DNA of 64,000 bases, from assembly GCA_963556255.1 (NCBI GenBank), contig OY744605.1, positions 33,203,463 to 33,267,462 on the forward strand, read 5' to 3'. Position numbers and translations under genes: made by a program. Positions 36,301 through 48,900 of this stretch are shown one piece after another. Within the stretch, counting starts at the first letter, position 1. Each line of letters opens with the position of its first letter. The notes under the pieces were generated by a model. That model did no database searches. It worked only from the letters and a program-made list of their open reading frames with translations, and had not been told where the DNA came from. This DNA comes from Allolobophora icterica. Lineage: Eukaryota > Annelida > Clitellata > Crassiclitellata > Lumbricidae.

Positions 36301-39300
36301 TACAAATACAACAGGACAACATAGGTTCTAACAAAGGAGCTAAAAATATCTTGTTACATTACACAAGTAACAATGAATAAAACAATGATGGTGATGATTA
36401 ATGACAATTATCCATCATCATCTTGCATCATTAATACACCTTATGATTTTAACTCTGGCTAAATAGTAAATGCTGCTACAATATACACTGGAACTATATA
36501 AGTGAAAACTAAAAACTGGTTTTTATTTAAATATATTAATTGGCCATTACTATTTACAGTACGCACTGTACACACCAACTAAGGATGATGATCATCTAAC
36601 TATTGGCAGAGTAATGTGCTTTACAAATGCCCGTACCCTGCTTCAGGTTTCTAGCTACTGGTTAGTACCACCAGTCTGACAGGTTTCCTTTGTCTGCCTC
36701 AGGGCAATGTAGGTTAACCCCAACATCTGTCCCAGTCACTGAAGTAGGGCAAGTTTACACAAAAGACTCAATCCATTTATGGGTATCTATGGTAAATACC
36801 AACTTTTAAAATAAAAACTACATTCAATCCAAACCTGACCTCATGTGAGAATTTAGCAACAATTTCCATATAATGTATATAACTTGCAAACAAATTTTCT
36901 AGATAGTGAATTAAAGTTTGACCACATAGTGTAACAAATTAAATTTAGGACATAAACACTCAAATGAATACTTGTAGTATTGAAATGTTTTACGAATATT
37001 AAGTACCATGAACAGTATCAGAAACACCAATGAGCAAAGATATACAGAACCAGAAACATACAGGCATGAAGATAAATTACTTTTTCTAAACTGCAGGCCT
37101 CTAACTCATTGCCAACAGATTTACATCTGAATGAAATAAAAATTAATGACTTTACACCAATAAGCAAGTCTCAATTTATTTATTAGTTATATAAAATAAA
37201 CAAACAAACGGGCAGAAGAGAAACACAGAGGCAAGTGGGTGTAACAGCTCAGATACAATTCAGATAATTGTCCAATCAAAACTTGCCATCTTAATTATTC
37301 ACTTTAATTGGAGATTAATAGATTATGGTCTTTGATACTAAAATTAAATTTTAAGCAGTAATACTAAACTTACTCTTTGGCCAGAGACAGATAGTACTTG
37401 GTCTATAGTTATTGCATTGTATTCCACGACTCAAAAGACATGACAATTCGGATTTAATAAATTGCTTGACACAACTAGTCATTCAAACGCAGGCAAAAAG
37501 TCCAATGATCCTGTATGAAGAAGCACATTCAAGAAGAACAAACTTGCCTGATTTAATTAAATAAAAGATGTACACTCTGATATGAAATCTGGAAATGTTG
37601 AGACTGGATAAATTGCAGTGTGGACGCTAAAGTGTGGAACATCAGGCGATGATGACAGCATCGACTACTTGTGCATTAGAAAATGATCACTAAAGGTTTA
37701 TAAGTCAAAGACAGAATGAAATAATATCTCTTGTAAATATAAATTTCATCCTTGTCAAGGTTATGGGACAAACTCAGACTCCCACCATCAAGCCCTTGAA
37801 GCAATACAGGTCATTACTCACACCTGACCTAGATGGTTATCTACACCTCTCTTCAACCCCCTCCCCCTCATTGTGCCCTTTGCATGGCATGGGTACAGAT
37901 GGCTGCTATCCTTTCAAAACTGGTAGAGGGTACATCTGCCCTCAGACCTGCAGCACAAGAGGCAGCCCGGTCCATTCAAGAGTGATTTCCCCTCCTTCCA
38001 TCCCACCCTCTTCCAACAAGCATTGAGTCCAGATGTGTTCCAGTGTTGCCAAGCACCCCTAGAAACCGCCAAGGTAGCCAATTAGAAGCTGTCAGTCAGT
38101 GGAGGCCTGAGTCTTTCCTGAATAAATCAGGAACAAAACCACTGGGGTCATTATGGCCAACAGCAAAACAGCTGCTGCTTGGAGAAGAAAGGACCATCAC
38201 CGCAGTGACCTTAAAATCCATTGTTTAGTAGTACATTTACTCCCAAAGTTAGTGAAACATAGGAAGCCTGTGAAAGATAAGATGCCTTGCACATACTATG
38301 GCCACGTAAGTATGTATCTGGACTTTTATAAAGCACACAAAGGAACCCCACAAAAGCGAAATATTGCCATATTGCTTCATGGTGTATCTTCTACGGACTT
38401 AATCAGTTACAGACTATGGCACAGATGAGAATCAGCGACCTGCTCAACGCAGCAGAGCATGTACCATCCCACAGCCCCTGTCCAACAGGAAACTGCCACC
38501 TGCTAACCCTTCTCAACAGCATCCTCTCTTTCCCATTTAAACTTACCACCACCACCACCACATCAGAACTCAAGCCATGTAGCATACAGTGTATAATTAC
38601 ATCTTACGGCTGCAACCCTGCCTTTACAAGATAGCTTCTGACACTAGAAACTACCATATAAATATCTAGGGTTATCACCCAATAAAGTTTACCTCATGCT
38701 CACTCAATCAACCCAGCCACAGTCTAATCATAAAACAGGTCCTAAAGATCCCAATGTTACCTATTATTTCTATAAATTCATTATGCAACCTGTGTAATCA
38801 CTAGCAGCAACACAATTAATTGACCTCTGCAGATTAAACATATGCAACAGTGACTGCGTTCTACTACCAGCGACGAACAACCAGTTTAACATTGTACGGG
38901 AGACACATTGAATATGAAGGTTACTTTTCATAGCCTTGGCACATGGAGGCATAGGCTCCCCCAGCATCCCCCCACCCCCACTGGTCCTCATGTGGCCACT
39001 CAGTCCAGACAAATGTTTCTATCTCACTGCTACAGAAAAATCTTCAGCATTTTGCAATATCAGTTCTACTCGGGTTTTTTTTAATTTTCATTGCAGCCGA
39101 TTCTTTAGGTAAAAGATGGACCCACAGAAGTTTTTCGATTAGCAGAATTTTATTTAACCTGGTTAAGAAATCAGTTCTATAATGTGTTTTCTGTTAAATT
39201 CTCAAAAGTTTCAGTTTGTTGCAGTGAAAGTGAAAACCTAAATTAAGAACTAAGCCAAAGGTAATACCTCTTAAATGAAAGTGAACCAAACAGCTCATCA

Positions 39301-42300
39301 GAACACAAACATAGACTTCATCTGTAATATCTATCGGACACCTTTCTGATCTACTTTACATACATACTTCTTACATAAACAACTATATCTACAGGTATAC
39401 ACTACACAGGTGGGTGATTCCGTGTCAAATCAACCAAATTTGCAACTGAAATTGACACGACCGACTCGGATTTACTTGAAATTTTCCCCACTTGTTGGGC
39501 CACATAAGATATGTATAAACCTGCAAAAAAAATTTTTTCGGTCAACTACATTCTGAGATACGGGTCGGCGAAGTTTGACCCGACCCGCTCGACCTCGTAC
39601 CTTTGGACGTCTGTATCTCGGCTTATATGAGAGCCAGGAAGGTGTTCTTGGTGTCATTATTCAGCTCTTTTGATGAACTATTTGGGCCAATTAATCATGA
39701 CTGTTTAAAAGTTTAACATCGAAACCATATTCCACAAATTAGCACTTTAACCTTGACCTTGACCTTTTCGCAACTGTTTTAAATTCTGAAAAAATTCACA
39801 CTTATACATTGAAGTGTCTTGAACATCCTCAGAAAAAATCAGGATGGGGTCTCTAACGGTTTTTTTTTCTATAATTTTTTGTGTATACAGTTACGTGCAA
39901 ACTTCAATATCGCTGTCTCCTTAAATTGATATCGAACATGTTCAACTTGCTACTTTTGTCTATAGTTCATTCTAGTAATTTTGAAGTGTCTTGAACATCC
40001 TCAGAAGACATCAGAATGGGATCTCTAATTTTTTTTTTTACTACAAAACTTAGTCTAGATGGAGGTAAATGCCAATTTGTAGGAAATCTGTTTTCTGCCA
40101 ACACTGCTTGACACATAACATATAAATTTCTAAGTCTTAAGACAATATAGTTTATGAACTATACTCTTGAATAAGTAGAAGAATAGAAGGAAAGATATAT
40201 GAATAAAAAGAACATGGATTAAGATCACATATATTCATAAATTCAGAAAATTTATAACTAGTGCTCCTTCACGATATGTACTCTTTGCTATATATATATA
40301 TCCAATGCTCTTAACACATGTTCTTTTTGTTCACACATAGTTTTAAGTTATTCTTAGGAATTTCTTTGTGTACAACTTCAAAATTTCCAAGTTGGTAGCA
40401 GTTTATCAGAGAAAAGATGTCTGAAGTCCTGTAGCTTACCTTCAGACATCTTTTCTCTGATAAACTGCTACCAACTGGGAAATTTTTTATGGTTAAATTA
40501 GAAAGCTGCCCTCCTGAGAACTGTGATAATAGTTGTTAAATTGATTTGGAAAAGCATGGATAAGACAAATGTTATTAAGAAAGTGGTGGTGTTTGTGTCA
40601 TTTGCCTACATTTTTGATGAAAATTTTCAATTAGTTCTTGAAATTCAAAAGATATCAGAATGGGATCTCTAATAGTTTGTTTACTACAAAACTTAGTCTA
40701 GATGGAGGTATATGCCAATCTGTAGGAAATCTGTTTTCTGCCAACACTGCCTGAAAACATAACATATATTTCTTTGTGTACAACATCAAAATTTCCAAGT
40801 TGGTAGCAGTTTATCAGAGAAAAGATGTCTGAAGTCCTGTAGCTTACCTTCAGACATCTTTTCTCTGATTAACTGCTACAAGCTTGGAAATTTTTTATGG
40901 TTAAATTTGAAAGCTGCCCTCCTGAGAACTGTGATAAAAGTTGTTAAATTGTACACCAAGAAATTCCTAAGAATAACTTAAAACTATGTGTGAACAAAAA
41001 GAACATGTATTAAGAGCATTGGATATATATACACTGTGTCCACGATAAAGTAGAACACTAGACTTTGTTAAATATCTTGGTCAATTGTAGTATTATAGGT
41101 ACTAAATTTGGTGCACATGAACTTCAGTCTATTCTATCCATACCCTGCAAATCTTATGACAATTGATACAACGGTTACGAGGATATACCCTTTTGAAATT
41201 GGGTGGTTCAGAAACCAAGTTACCGAACAGTAAAACGCATTTTCATTGGAAATTCTGTAATGAGTCTCCTTGCGCCATACCCCTTCGTCTCTCTCAACTC
41301 CTTGATTAAAATCTTGTCCTCTGCGCTGAAAACCATTTCTTTACAACCAACTACTGTCACGTAAAACAGGTCTCGTAGTGTAACTGTTTCCAAAAATGAC
41401 GCTTATAAACAACAGCCTATGTATCCCTGCGGTAGCCAGAAAAATGACGTAATTCTATGTGTTTTACTGTTCGGTAACTTGGTTTCTGAACCACCCAATT
41501 TCAAAAGGGTATATCCTCGTAACCGTTGCATCAGTTGTCATAAAATTTGCAGGGTATGGATAGAATAGACTGAAGTTCATGTGCACCAAATTTAGTATCT
41601 ATAATACTACAATTGACCAAGATATTTCACAAAGTCTAGTGTTCTACTTTATCGTGGACACAGTGTATATATAGCAGAGTACATATCTTGAAGGAGCACT
41701 AGTTATAAATTTTCTGAATGAATGAATACATGTGCTCTTAATTCATGTTCTTTTTTGTTCATATATCTTTCCTTCTATTCTTCTACTTATTCAAGAGTAT
41801 AGCTCAAACTATATTGTTTTAAGACTTAGAAATTCATATGTTATGTGTCAAGCAGTGTTGGCAGAAAACAGATTTCCTACAAATTGGCATATACCTCCAT
41901 CTAGACTAAGTTTTGTAGTTAAAAAAACTATTAGAGATCCCATTCTGATGTCTTCTGAGGATGTTCAAGACACTTCAAAATTACTAGAATGAACTATAGA
42001 CAAAAGTAGCAAGTTGAACATGTTCGATATCAATTTAAGGAGACAGCGATATTGAAGTTTGCACGTAACTGTATACACAAAAAAATTATAGAAAAAAAAC
42101 CGTTAGAGACCCCATCCTGATTTTTTCTGAGGATGTTCAAGACACTTCAATGTATAAGTGTGAATTTTTTCAGAATTTAAAAAAGTTGCGAAAAGGTCAA
42201 GGTTAAAGTGCTAATTTGTGGAATATGGTTTCGATGTTAAACTTTTAAACAGTCATGATTAATTTGCCCAAATAGTTCATCAAAAGAGCTGAATAATGAC

Positions 42301-45300
42301 ACCAAGAACACCTTCCTGGCTCTCATATAAGCCGAGATACAGACGTCCAAAGGTACGAGGTCGAGCGGGTCGGGTCAAACTTCGCCGACCCGTATCTCAG
42401 AATGTAGTTGACCGAAAAATTTTTTTTTGCAGGTTTATACATATCTTATGTGGCCCAACAAGTGTGGAAAATTTCAAGTAAATCCCAGTCGGTCGTGTCA
42501 ATCACTTTGGTTGAACTGACATGGAATCACCCAGGTAAACAAAACACAAGTTTCTTGTTCTTATTTGGATTGAAGTCATATAAGACTTCAATCCAAATAA
42601 GATGTCAGATGTAAAGTAGGAATAGGACACATATCTGCTACAAAGTTATTCCATTGATATTTATTTCTCTGAGGAGTAGAAGTGGTTTTGCTGAAGTTCT
42701 GGTAATCACACTAGACAACAGGAATGCAAAAAGGGACAACTATCGTTAGGAGTTCCAAGGCACAATAACAAATCTGTAAGTTGCACATGACACACTTAGG
42801 AATTGAACACAGTCCTTACACATTCATCAAGCATCAAAGTATTACCAATCTGCTGCCAAGTTACTCACTCACTAAAAATGAAATCCATTTCTGTGTCAAA
42901 GACCTGATTGAAAAAGCATTCACTTTGAAAGCGTTAACAATGAAATACAGGGTAAATATTATGAATTTTGAAACCATATCTCAAGTCTTAACTGTCTTTC
43001 ATCCCAGCTAAATACCGGTAGTCATGAAATCTGCACTAGTCCACCCATACTCCAAGTCCTTCACTTACATCTGATCAGCACCTTCGACTGATGCTTGGTC
43101 GTTGGATAATAGTGCTTAATAAATGCATAAAAATAATAATAATATTGAGAGCATGTATTATTCATTTTCTTTAATTCCTTAACATCTTCAAATCAACAAC
43201 TGGATGTCAATTCATAAGACTTTATGTCTCAAAATCCGCCTCCCTATCTTCAGATTCCCTCATCAGGAACAAGCACAGAAACTGAGTATCCAAAGGTCAT
43301 TTGACTAACAGTCAACAGCAATAGTTGTTGCAGCTTCTTGGAGAAAACAGAACCAAGAATCAATCCATGCATAGCAAACATATGAACTGCAAGTGCATAT
43401 CATTCATGAATAGGACAATGATTGGCTGAAGCAACCAGTGAATGAAGAGATGCATGCACGCATGCACACATCTGTGTCTCTGTGTGTGTATAAGCTATAA
43501 GCCTCCTCATCCATGCATCCAAGATTCTACTAAGAGTTGTCACGAAGAGACTGCAAGCCAAGGCAGAAACAGATGACTGCTTGGGGAGGATCAATTTGGA
43601 TTTAGAAAGGGAAAAGGGTTAAGCTGTTAAATGTACCATATATATTATATATAATAATAAATATTATAAAAAAGTAATATACTTCTACATGTATACAAGT
43701 TATCTAAAGTTAAGCTTGGGTGAAAATGAGACTGCTCTTGCTGTTTGTAGTAATTAAAGTAACAGGGAAGCCCTTCAACCTCTTGGACTAAGAAGATTGC
43801 TATAAGACAAAGAATTCAACACCAGCTTAACAAAGATACCATAAATCTGGAGGGACCCTTCCCCCTTCTAAATCAGTTTCCTCTATTCCCCAATCACATC
43901 CCATAGCCTCAGTCTAAGGCCAAAATCCCTCCATTAGATGCCATTATCATTACTCTGCTGGAGATAGATGGGGGCACAGACACTGTACCTTTACCCCCAA
44001 GAGAACATAGATTAGAGACTGGAACAGACAGACACATCAGGCAGAGAAGGCATTTCCAACTTACTGACCAGACCAGTTAGCTGGCTTACTTACAGATATA
44101 AGGGATTCAGGATGCATAACCAGAAGTGCAAGTGGGGTGATAAAACCATCCATCATAGTGAGGTATCTATTAGGAGTCAGCCCATATATTTTACCAGACA
44201 TTCAGGGCAAGAGAAAGTGAAGCCCATAAATTTACATTTTATTCAGATTTATTACGTGCCTAACAGCAGCAAATTATAAGGGAAGAGTGTGGTCCAGCCA
44301 ACCCAACTGATCATAGAAGGAACAATGGACATCCTGAGCAACTAAAGATGAAAGGGACCAATGACCCAGCAACACCAATAAACCTCAGAGAGGTAACCCT
44401 AATGGACCAAGAATAACAATAAACACAAGAGGAAGAACAACTGAATGCCCCACACAAACAGGAAGAAATGCTAGATGCTATCATTACTCAGCAAGAACAC
44501 AAGGCTCTTTATACTATTACATAAGTAGGATGTTCGAAATTGTGTAAGAACAAGCATTATCACAGGTCCTGCAAAAGGTTAAACCCAAGGGAAGTCAAAC
44601 AGGAAATCTCCCTAAGGTCTTATCAAATCCTGTGAATTACAGAACTTAAGTTTCTGTAATTCAAAGAACATTTTCTGTAATCAGAACTATCACACACATC
44701 AAAGGATGAAAACCAATACAATATAACGAAGGAAATCTGCCTGAAATTCAACTCTCTTCCCAGTAAAAACAAAGTTAAAAATAATTACACTATATACCCG
44801 GTACATGGAAGTATGGAGATGGCATCATATCAATTCCAAAAAGGGAGATATAAGAGAATGCACAAAATGGAGAGGTATTACTCTATTGTCAAATCCAGAA
44901 AATATCAGGGCCATGGTGATGCTGAATCACAAGAGAACTGCTGTGAACAGAAGGCTGAAACTGAGATAGGAACACGCAGGATTTAAACCTTAGCGATCCT
45001 GCTGCATGCATATATTCACTCTCAGAAAGATAATAGAAAAATCTTTAATATGAGAAACTTTATTGACTTCAAAAAGGTCTTCAACAGTGTTCACATAGAG
45101 ATTCAATATCTCTATGAAGAGCCATGGAATTCCATCAAAGATCATTGACATCATAAGGAGCTTCCATGATGACAATTGATGTGATTTAAGGGAGAGTTAG
45201 GTGAATGGTTTCAGATCATGACAGGAGTGTTGTCACCAATGATTTTTGCCCTGGTTGTGAATTGGGTGATGACGAGAGTGGTGGTGGGTGGTGATAAAGG

Positions 45301-45861
45301 ACTGAAATGCATGAATGGAGACAGGTTGAGAGACCTTGATTTTGCAGACGATATCGATCTATATATACTGGACAGTACTTGGAAGAGCATGGAAGTTTTG
45401 ACACACACAGCACAGGAGGAGGCAGCAAAGGTGGAGCTCACTATCAACCCAGATCAAACAAACATCATGATGGTATGAAAATTAATGAAGCCAACAAGAT
45501 CATGATCGATGACAGAGAGGTTGGGTCCATGGACGAATTCTCTTACCTTGGTAGCCTGGTAACAGCATACAGCAACAGTGACAAGGAGGTAAAGATACTC
45601 ATTTGGAAGGCAAATGCTGCAAATGGGAAACTAGAAAGGATATGAAAGAACAACAGATTCGGTATGAAGACTAAGATTCATCTTTATGATGCCATAGCGT
45701 TAAGTATGCTGCTGTACAGAACTGAGACCTGGTCGATGATAGTGGCAAACAAAAAGAAACAAAAAGACTGGAGGCCGCACATCATAGGTGGTTGAAGAGA
45801 ATTCTGCATGTTTCATGGCACGATAAAATACCATATAAACCATACGAGTGGACATGAAAAA

Positions 45862-45958
<97 letters not shown>

Positions 45959-48900
45959 GAACATTTCTCATTTCATTTCATTTAAGGAACATTTATATAG
46001 CGCCCCTTCAAGGCTGTCTACTCAGGAGCGCTCCCAGTTCAGCCACGGCTAAAGAGAACAGTCTTCAAAGTAGCATAAAAAGTAGCAGAGTGATCTATAG
46101 CAGCGGTTCTCAACCTGTGGTCCGCGGACCACTGGTGGTCCGCGGCCATCTGCCTGGTGGTCCGCGAGCAGGGCCTACAATTTATTTGTTACAATAACAA
46201 AACACGCAAACAGACAACTTTTGTCAATATTAAAAATGTGTTTTTTTATTTATTAAATGTAATAGTAGGCCTATGTAATAAGTACAATACTTAATCTTAT
46301 CAAATTTATCATTTTACGCTACAATTTTATATAAATTAAATTTTATAGGGTTTCCAGTAACACAATTTTTAATGGTGGTCCGCGACCGAGACACAAAATT
46401 TATAAGTGGTCCTTGAGTCTGAAAAGGTTGAGAACCGCTGATCTATAGGGACCATACGGAGCGCTATTGGGAGCCCGTTCCAGGTCATAGGGCCAGCAAC
46501 AGAGAAGGAGCGGCGCTGCATGATTGCGGTACGCGAGGGAGGGATCATGAGTAGAGCTTGATCAGCTGATCGAAGGTTAGACCGCCGCTGAACAAGAGAT
46601 GTAGGGCGACAGAAACCCTGCAAGTATAGGGGCGCGAGTCCCTCCAAGCAGCGCTTGGAGAAAGAGAAGATTAAAATGGATGGGATAAGTGGTTTGTATG
46701 GACAAGGATAGAAAAGCCAACCAAGTTATGAATTGGATCCCTGAGAGAAAATGGAAAAGGGGAGACCAAAGAAGAACTGAGGTACTTAGAGATGTGAAGG
46801 ACAGAGATGAATGGAGAAGATGCTTTGACCAATGATCAGACCTGCACGGGAAAGACTAAGTACTAAGTAAGTACACACATGGTGATTTATGAAGGAACTG
46901 CTAAAACGCTGTTTTAAAAGACTTGCAATTAAAATTACAGAAACCCACTTGCATAATAATTCAAGTAAGACTTGTCAGTGTTTTTAATTAATTCACTTTC
47001 TATACCCTAACAGCTCAATGCTTTTTTCAGCCATTTCAGCTGCTAAAAAATAATTTATTTATTTTAATAATAAGAACAAGAATTTAGTTATTTTAATTTA
47101 ATATCAGTGTTGTGAACTGTTTTCAGTGTTTATTGAGACCCCTCCCAACCCCCAATCCCGTTTTTCTCATGATTTTAGTCCTTTCATAATTGTTCAGTTC
47201 CAGAACCTATTGTTCAGTACCGGAACCTTTTTTCTAGAAAAAACCACTGACTAAGAGCCATAAAGTGCAATAACAACAATAAGTAAAAGTCAGTAAGTGC
47301 AGGCTTTATTTGCACCTCAAAAGTATAAATGCAACATGGACAGGACAAAATTATAAGCAAAGTTAACTGACACATCTGACTACAACAACACCAACTGCAT
47401 TCAACATACAAAGCAGCACCACCAATTTAATTTAGTACTTATGCCATCAGTGGAGAAATAATGTTAAAATGTTTAAGTTTGTATCTAAACATGCTTAGTA
47501 AGTAATGTGAAAAATCATTTCCAACTGTTCAAATTAATTATCATTATTAATGAATACTTCAACTGAACACTTCTTTCCAACTCCAAAACTTAAATAGTCA
47601 AAAATAAATTGAAAACTAGACTCAGCAAACTGATGATTCAAAAATATACTGAAAACTAGACTCCACAAAGTGATGATTAAAGTACAGCTGCCTAGGTGCT
47701 GATAAAGGACTATTAGACTGCACATGACAATATGGACAAAGCCAAGCAGTGAGAGAGAACCAGCGGCAGGTGTTCATCTAAGTATATGGCATAGGTTAAC
47801 CAAGCAGATGGACCAGCCACACACAGAATATCAAGCAGGTTACCTGTCTTGGTCGAAATTTGAAATGTCCACTGGTTGGCTTTCCAGTTCAAAGCTGCAG
47901 CCTGTAATTATTACCAAACAAACAACGCAGCTGCCAACCAACTCTCTGACACAACCAGGGTTAGTTCAACTTAACCTGACCATCCTGCTACTGCCACTGA
48001 AAGCAGGAACGGCCAGCACATGGTAGCAACATCCAAGCCACTGCTACTTCCCTGATAACTGCATAACGGTACAACTATTTGAGGACAAACTATGATTAGT
48101 ACAAATAGTTGCATACACATATTATTACCCACAAAGTAAATTAAAGTCTTGTTTACCATGAAACAACCTCATCTATTTGGCACTTAATTACACTTATCCT
48201 AGATCATAAATAGCTGCTAGAGAAGTGTATCTTGTGTGGGAAATGGAACATCGTTACACAGATGAAGGGGAATGGATTATACATTATATCACATTTAGGA
48301 CGTCACATCCAGGCACAATTTATGCCCGTCCAAAATGATTTTCAAGGAGTGTAAATATTCACCCAGGCTTGTTGTGTCTTTTAGTAACACATGATAAATT
48401 CATCATTCATCAATTTATTGTAAGATCAGACTGTATTTTGGCATGTATTAGCACAAGCCAAAATACAAAGAGACCATAGACAGTATTTTTTATGACAGTA
48501 GCATTTAAGACAGGTTGTAAATCATATATAATTTTACAGCACATTCTGAAGACATCCACAACACAAATTTCATTCATGCCCGTTCCAGAGCTCTGGCTGA
48601 TTCTTATTGTTAGATTTTTTAAATAAAATAATTCTAAATCAGACTTTTGTTTTTTTCACAATCAGTTGTTGATGATTTGACAGTCATATAGAAGAAACAC
48701 AGGGTGAAAACAAACAGTTGTGTACTCTGCAAACCAAACGAGTCACAAAGCCACGAGGTTTGAAACCTTCTTGGCATTTGTCAAAGACTAAACTGCATTT
48801 GGCTCCCAATAAATTCAGTGTGAAACTTCTTGCAAGGTTGGTGGGAATAGGCGATTAGAACTGAGCCTAGGTTAAATACACAGTTCAGAGATGTCATAGT

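Larger units (their letters stand above)
39412..42532. mobile_element. 3.1 kb nested foldback transposon
   Basis: The outer arms (about 39412-40296 and 41666-42532) are long inverted repeats that begin GGGTGATTCC and end GGAATCACCC, with shared blocks such as CCAACAAGTG/CACTTGTTGG, GACGTCCAAAGGTACGAGG and TCGATATCAATTTAAGGAG. Both ends are followed by AGGT (39408-39411 and 42533-42536), a candidate 4 bp target duplication. Between the arms lie two further palindromic units. The arms encode short identical peptides on opposite strands (MTPRTPSWLSYKPRYRR) that only reflect the repeat. No transposase is present; the superfamily is unassigned. Confidence 0.88.
44856..46870 (+). mobile_element. 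LINE RT relic, split by a CR1 insertion
   Basis: Broken plus-strand frames follow the RT order: CTKWRGITLLSNP and NRRLKLR at 44860-44960; IDFKKVFNSVH-like block near 45063; MTGVLSPMIFALVVNWVM (45218 on); LRDLDFADDIDLY with the FADD catalytic box (45328-45364); then EFSYLGSLVTAYSNSDKEV; then AHHRWLKRILHVSWHDK (about 45778-45828). After the insertion at about 45863-46680 the C-terminus resumes with ERKWKRGRPKK near 46745. Frameshifts and stops make it dead. The clade was not determined. Confidence 0.8.

Noticed and set aside
39472..42481. Two nearly identical 61 aa proteins (MTPRTPSWLSY...) on opposite strands
   Set aside because: They are the two arms of the foldback element; no start context, no homology I know and no other coding support.
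45700..46197. Frames encoding long YIYI runs
   Set aside because: They are translations of the (AT)n tract at 45864-45954.
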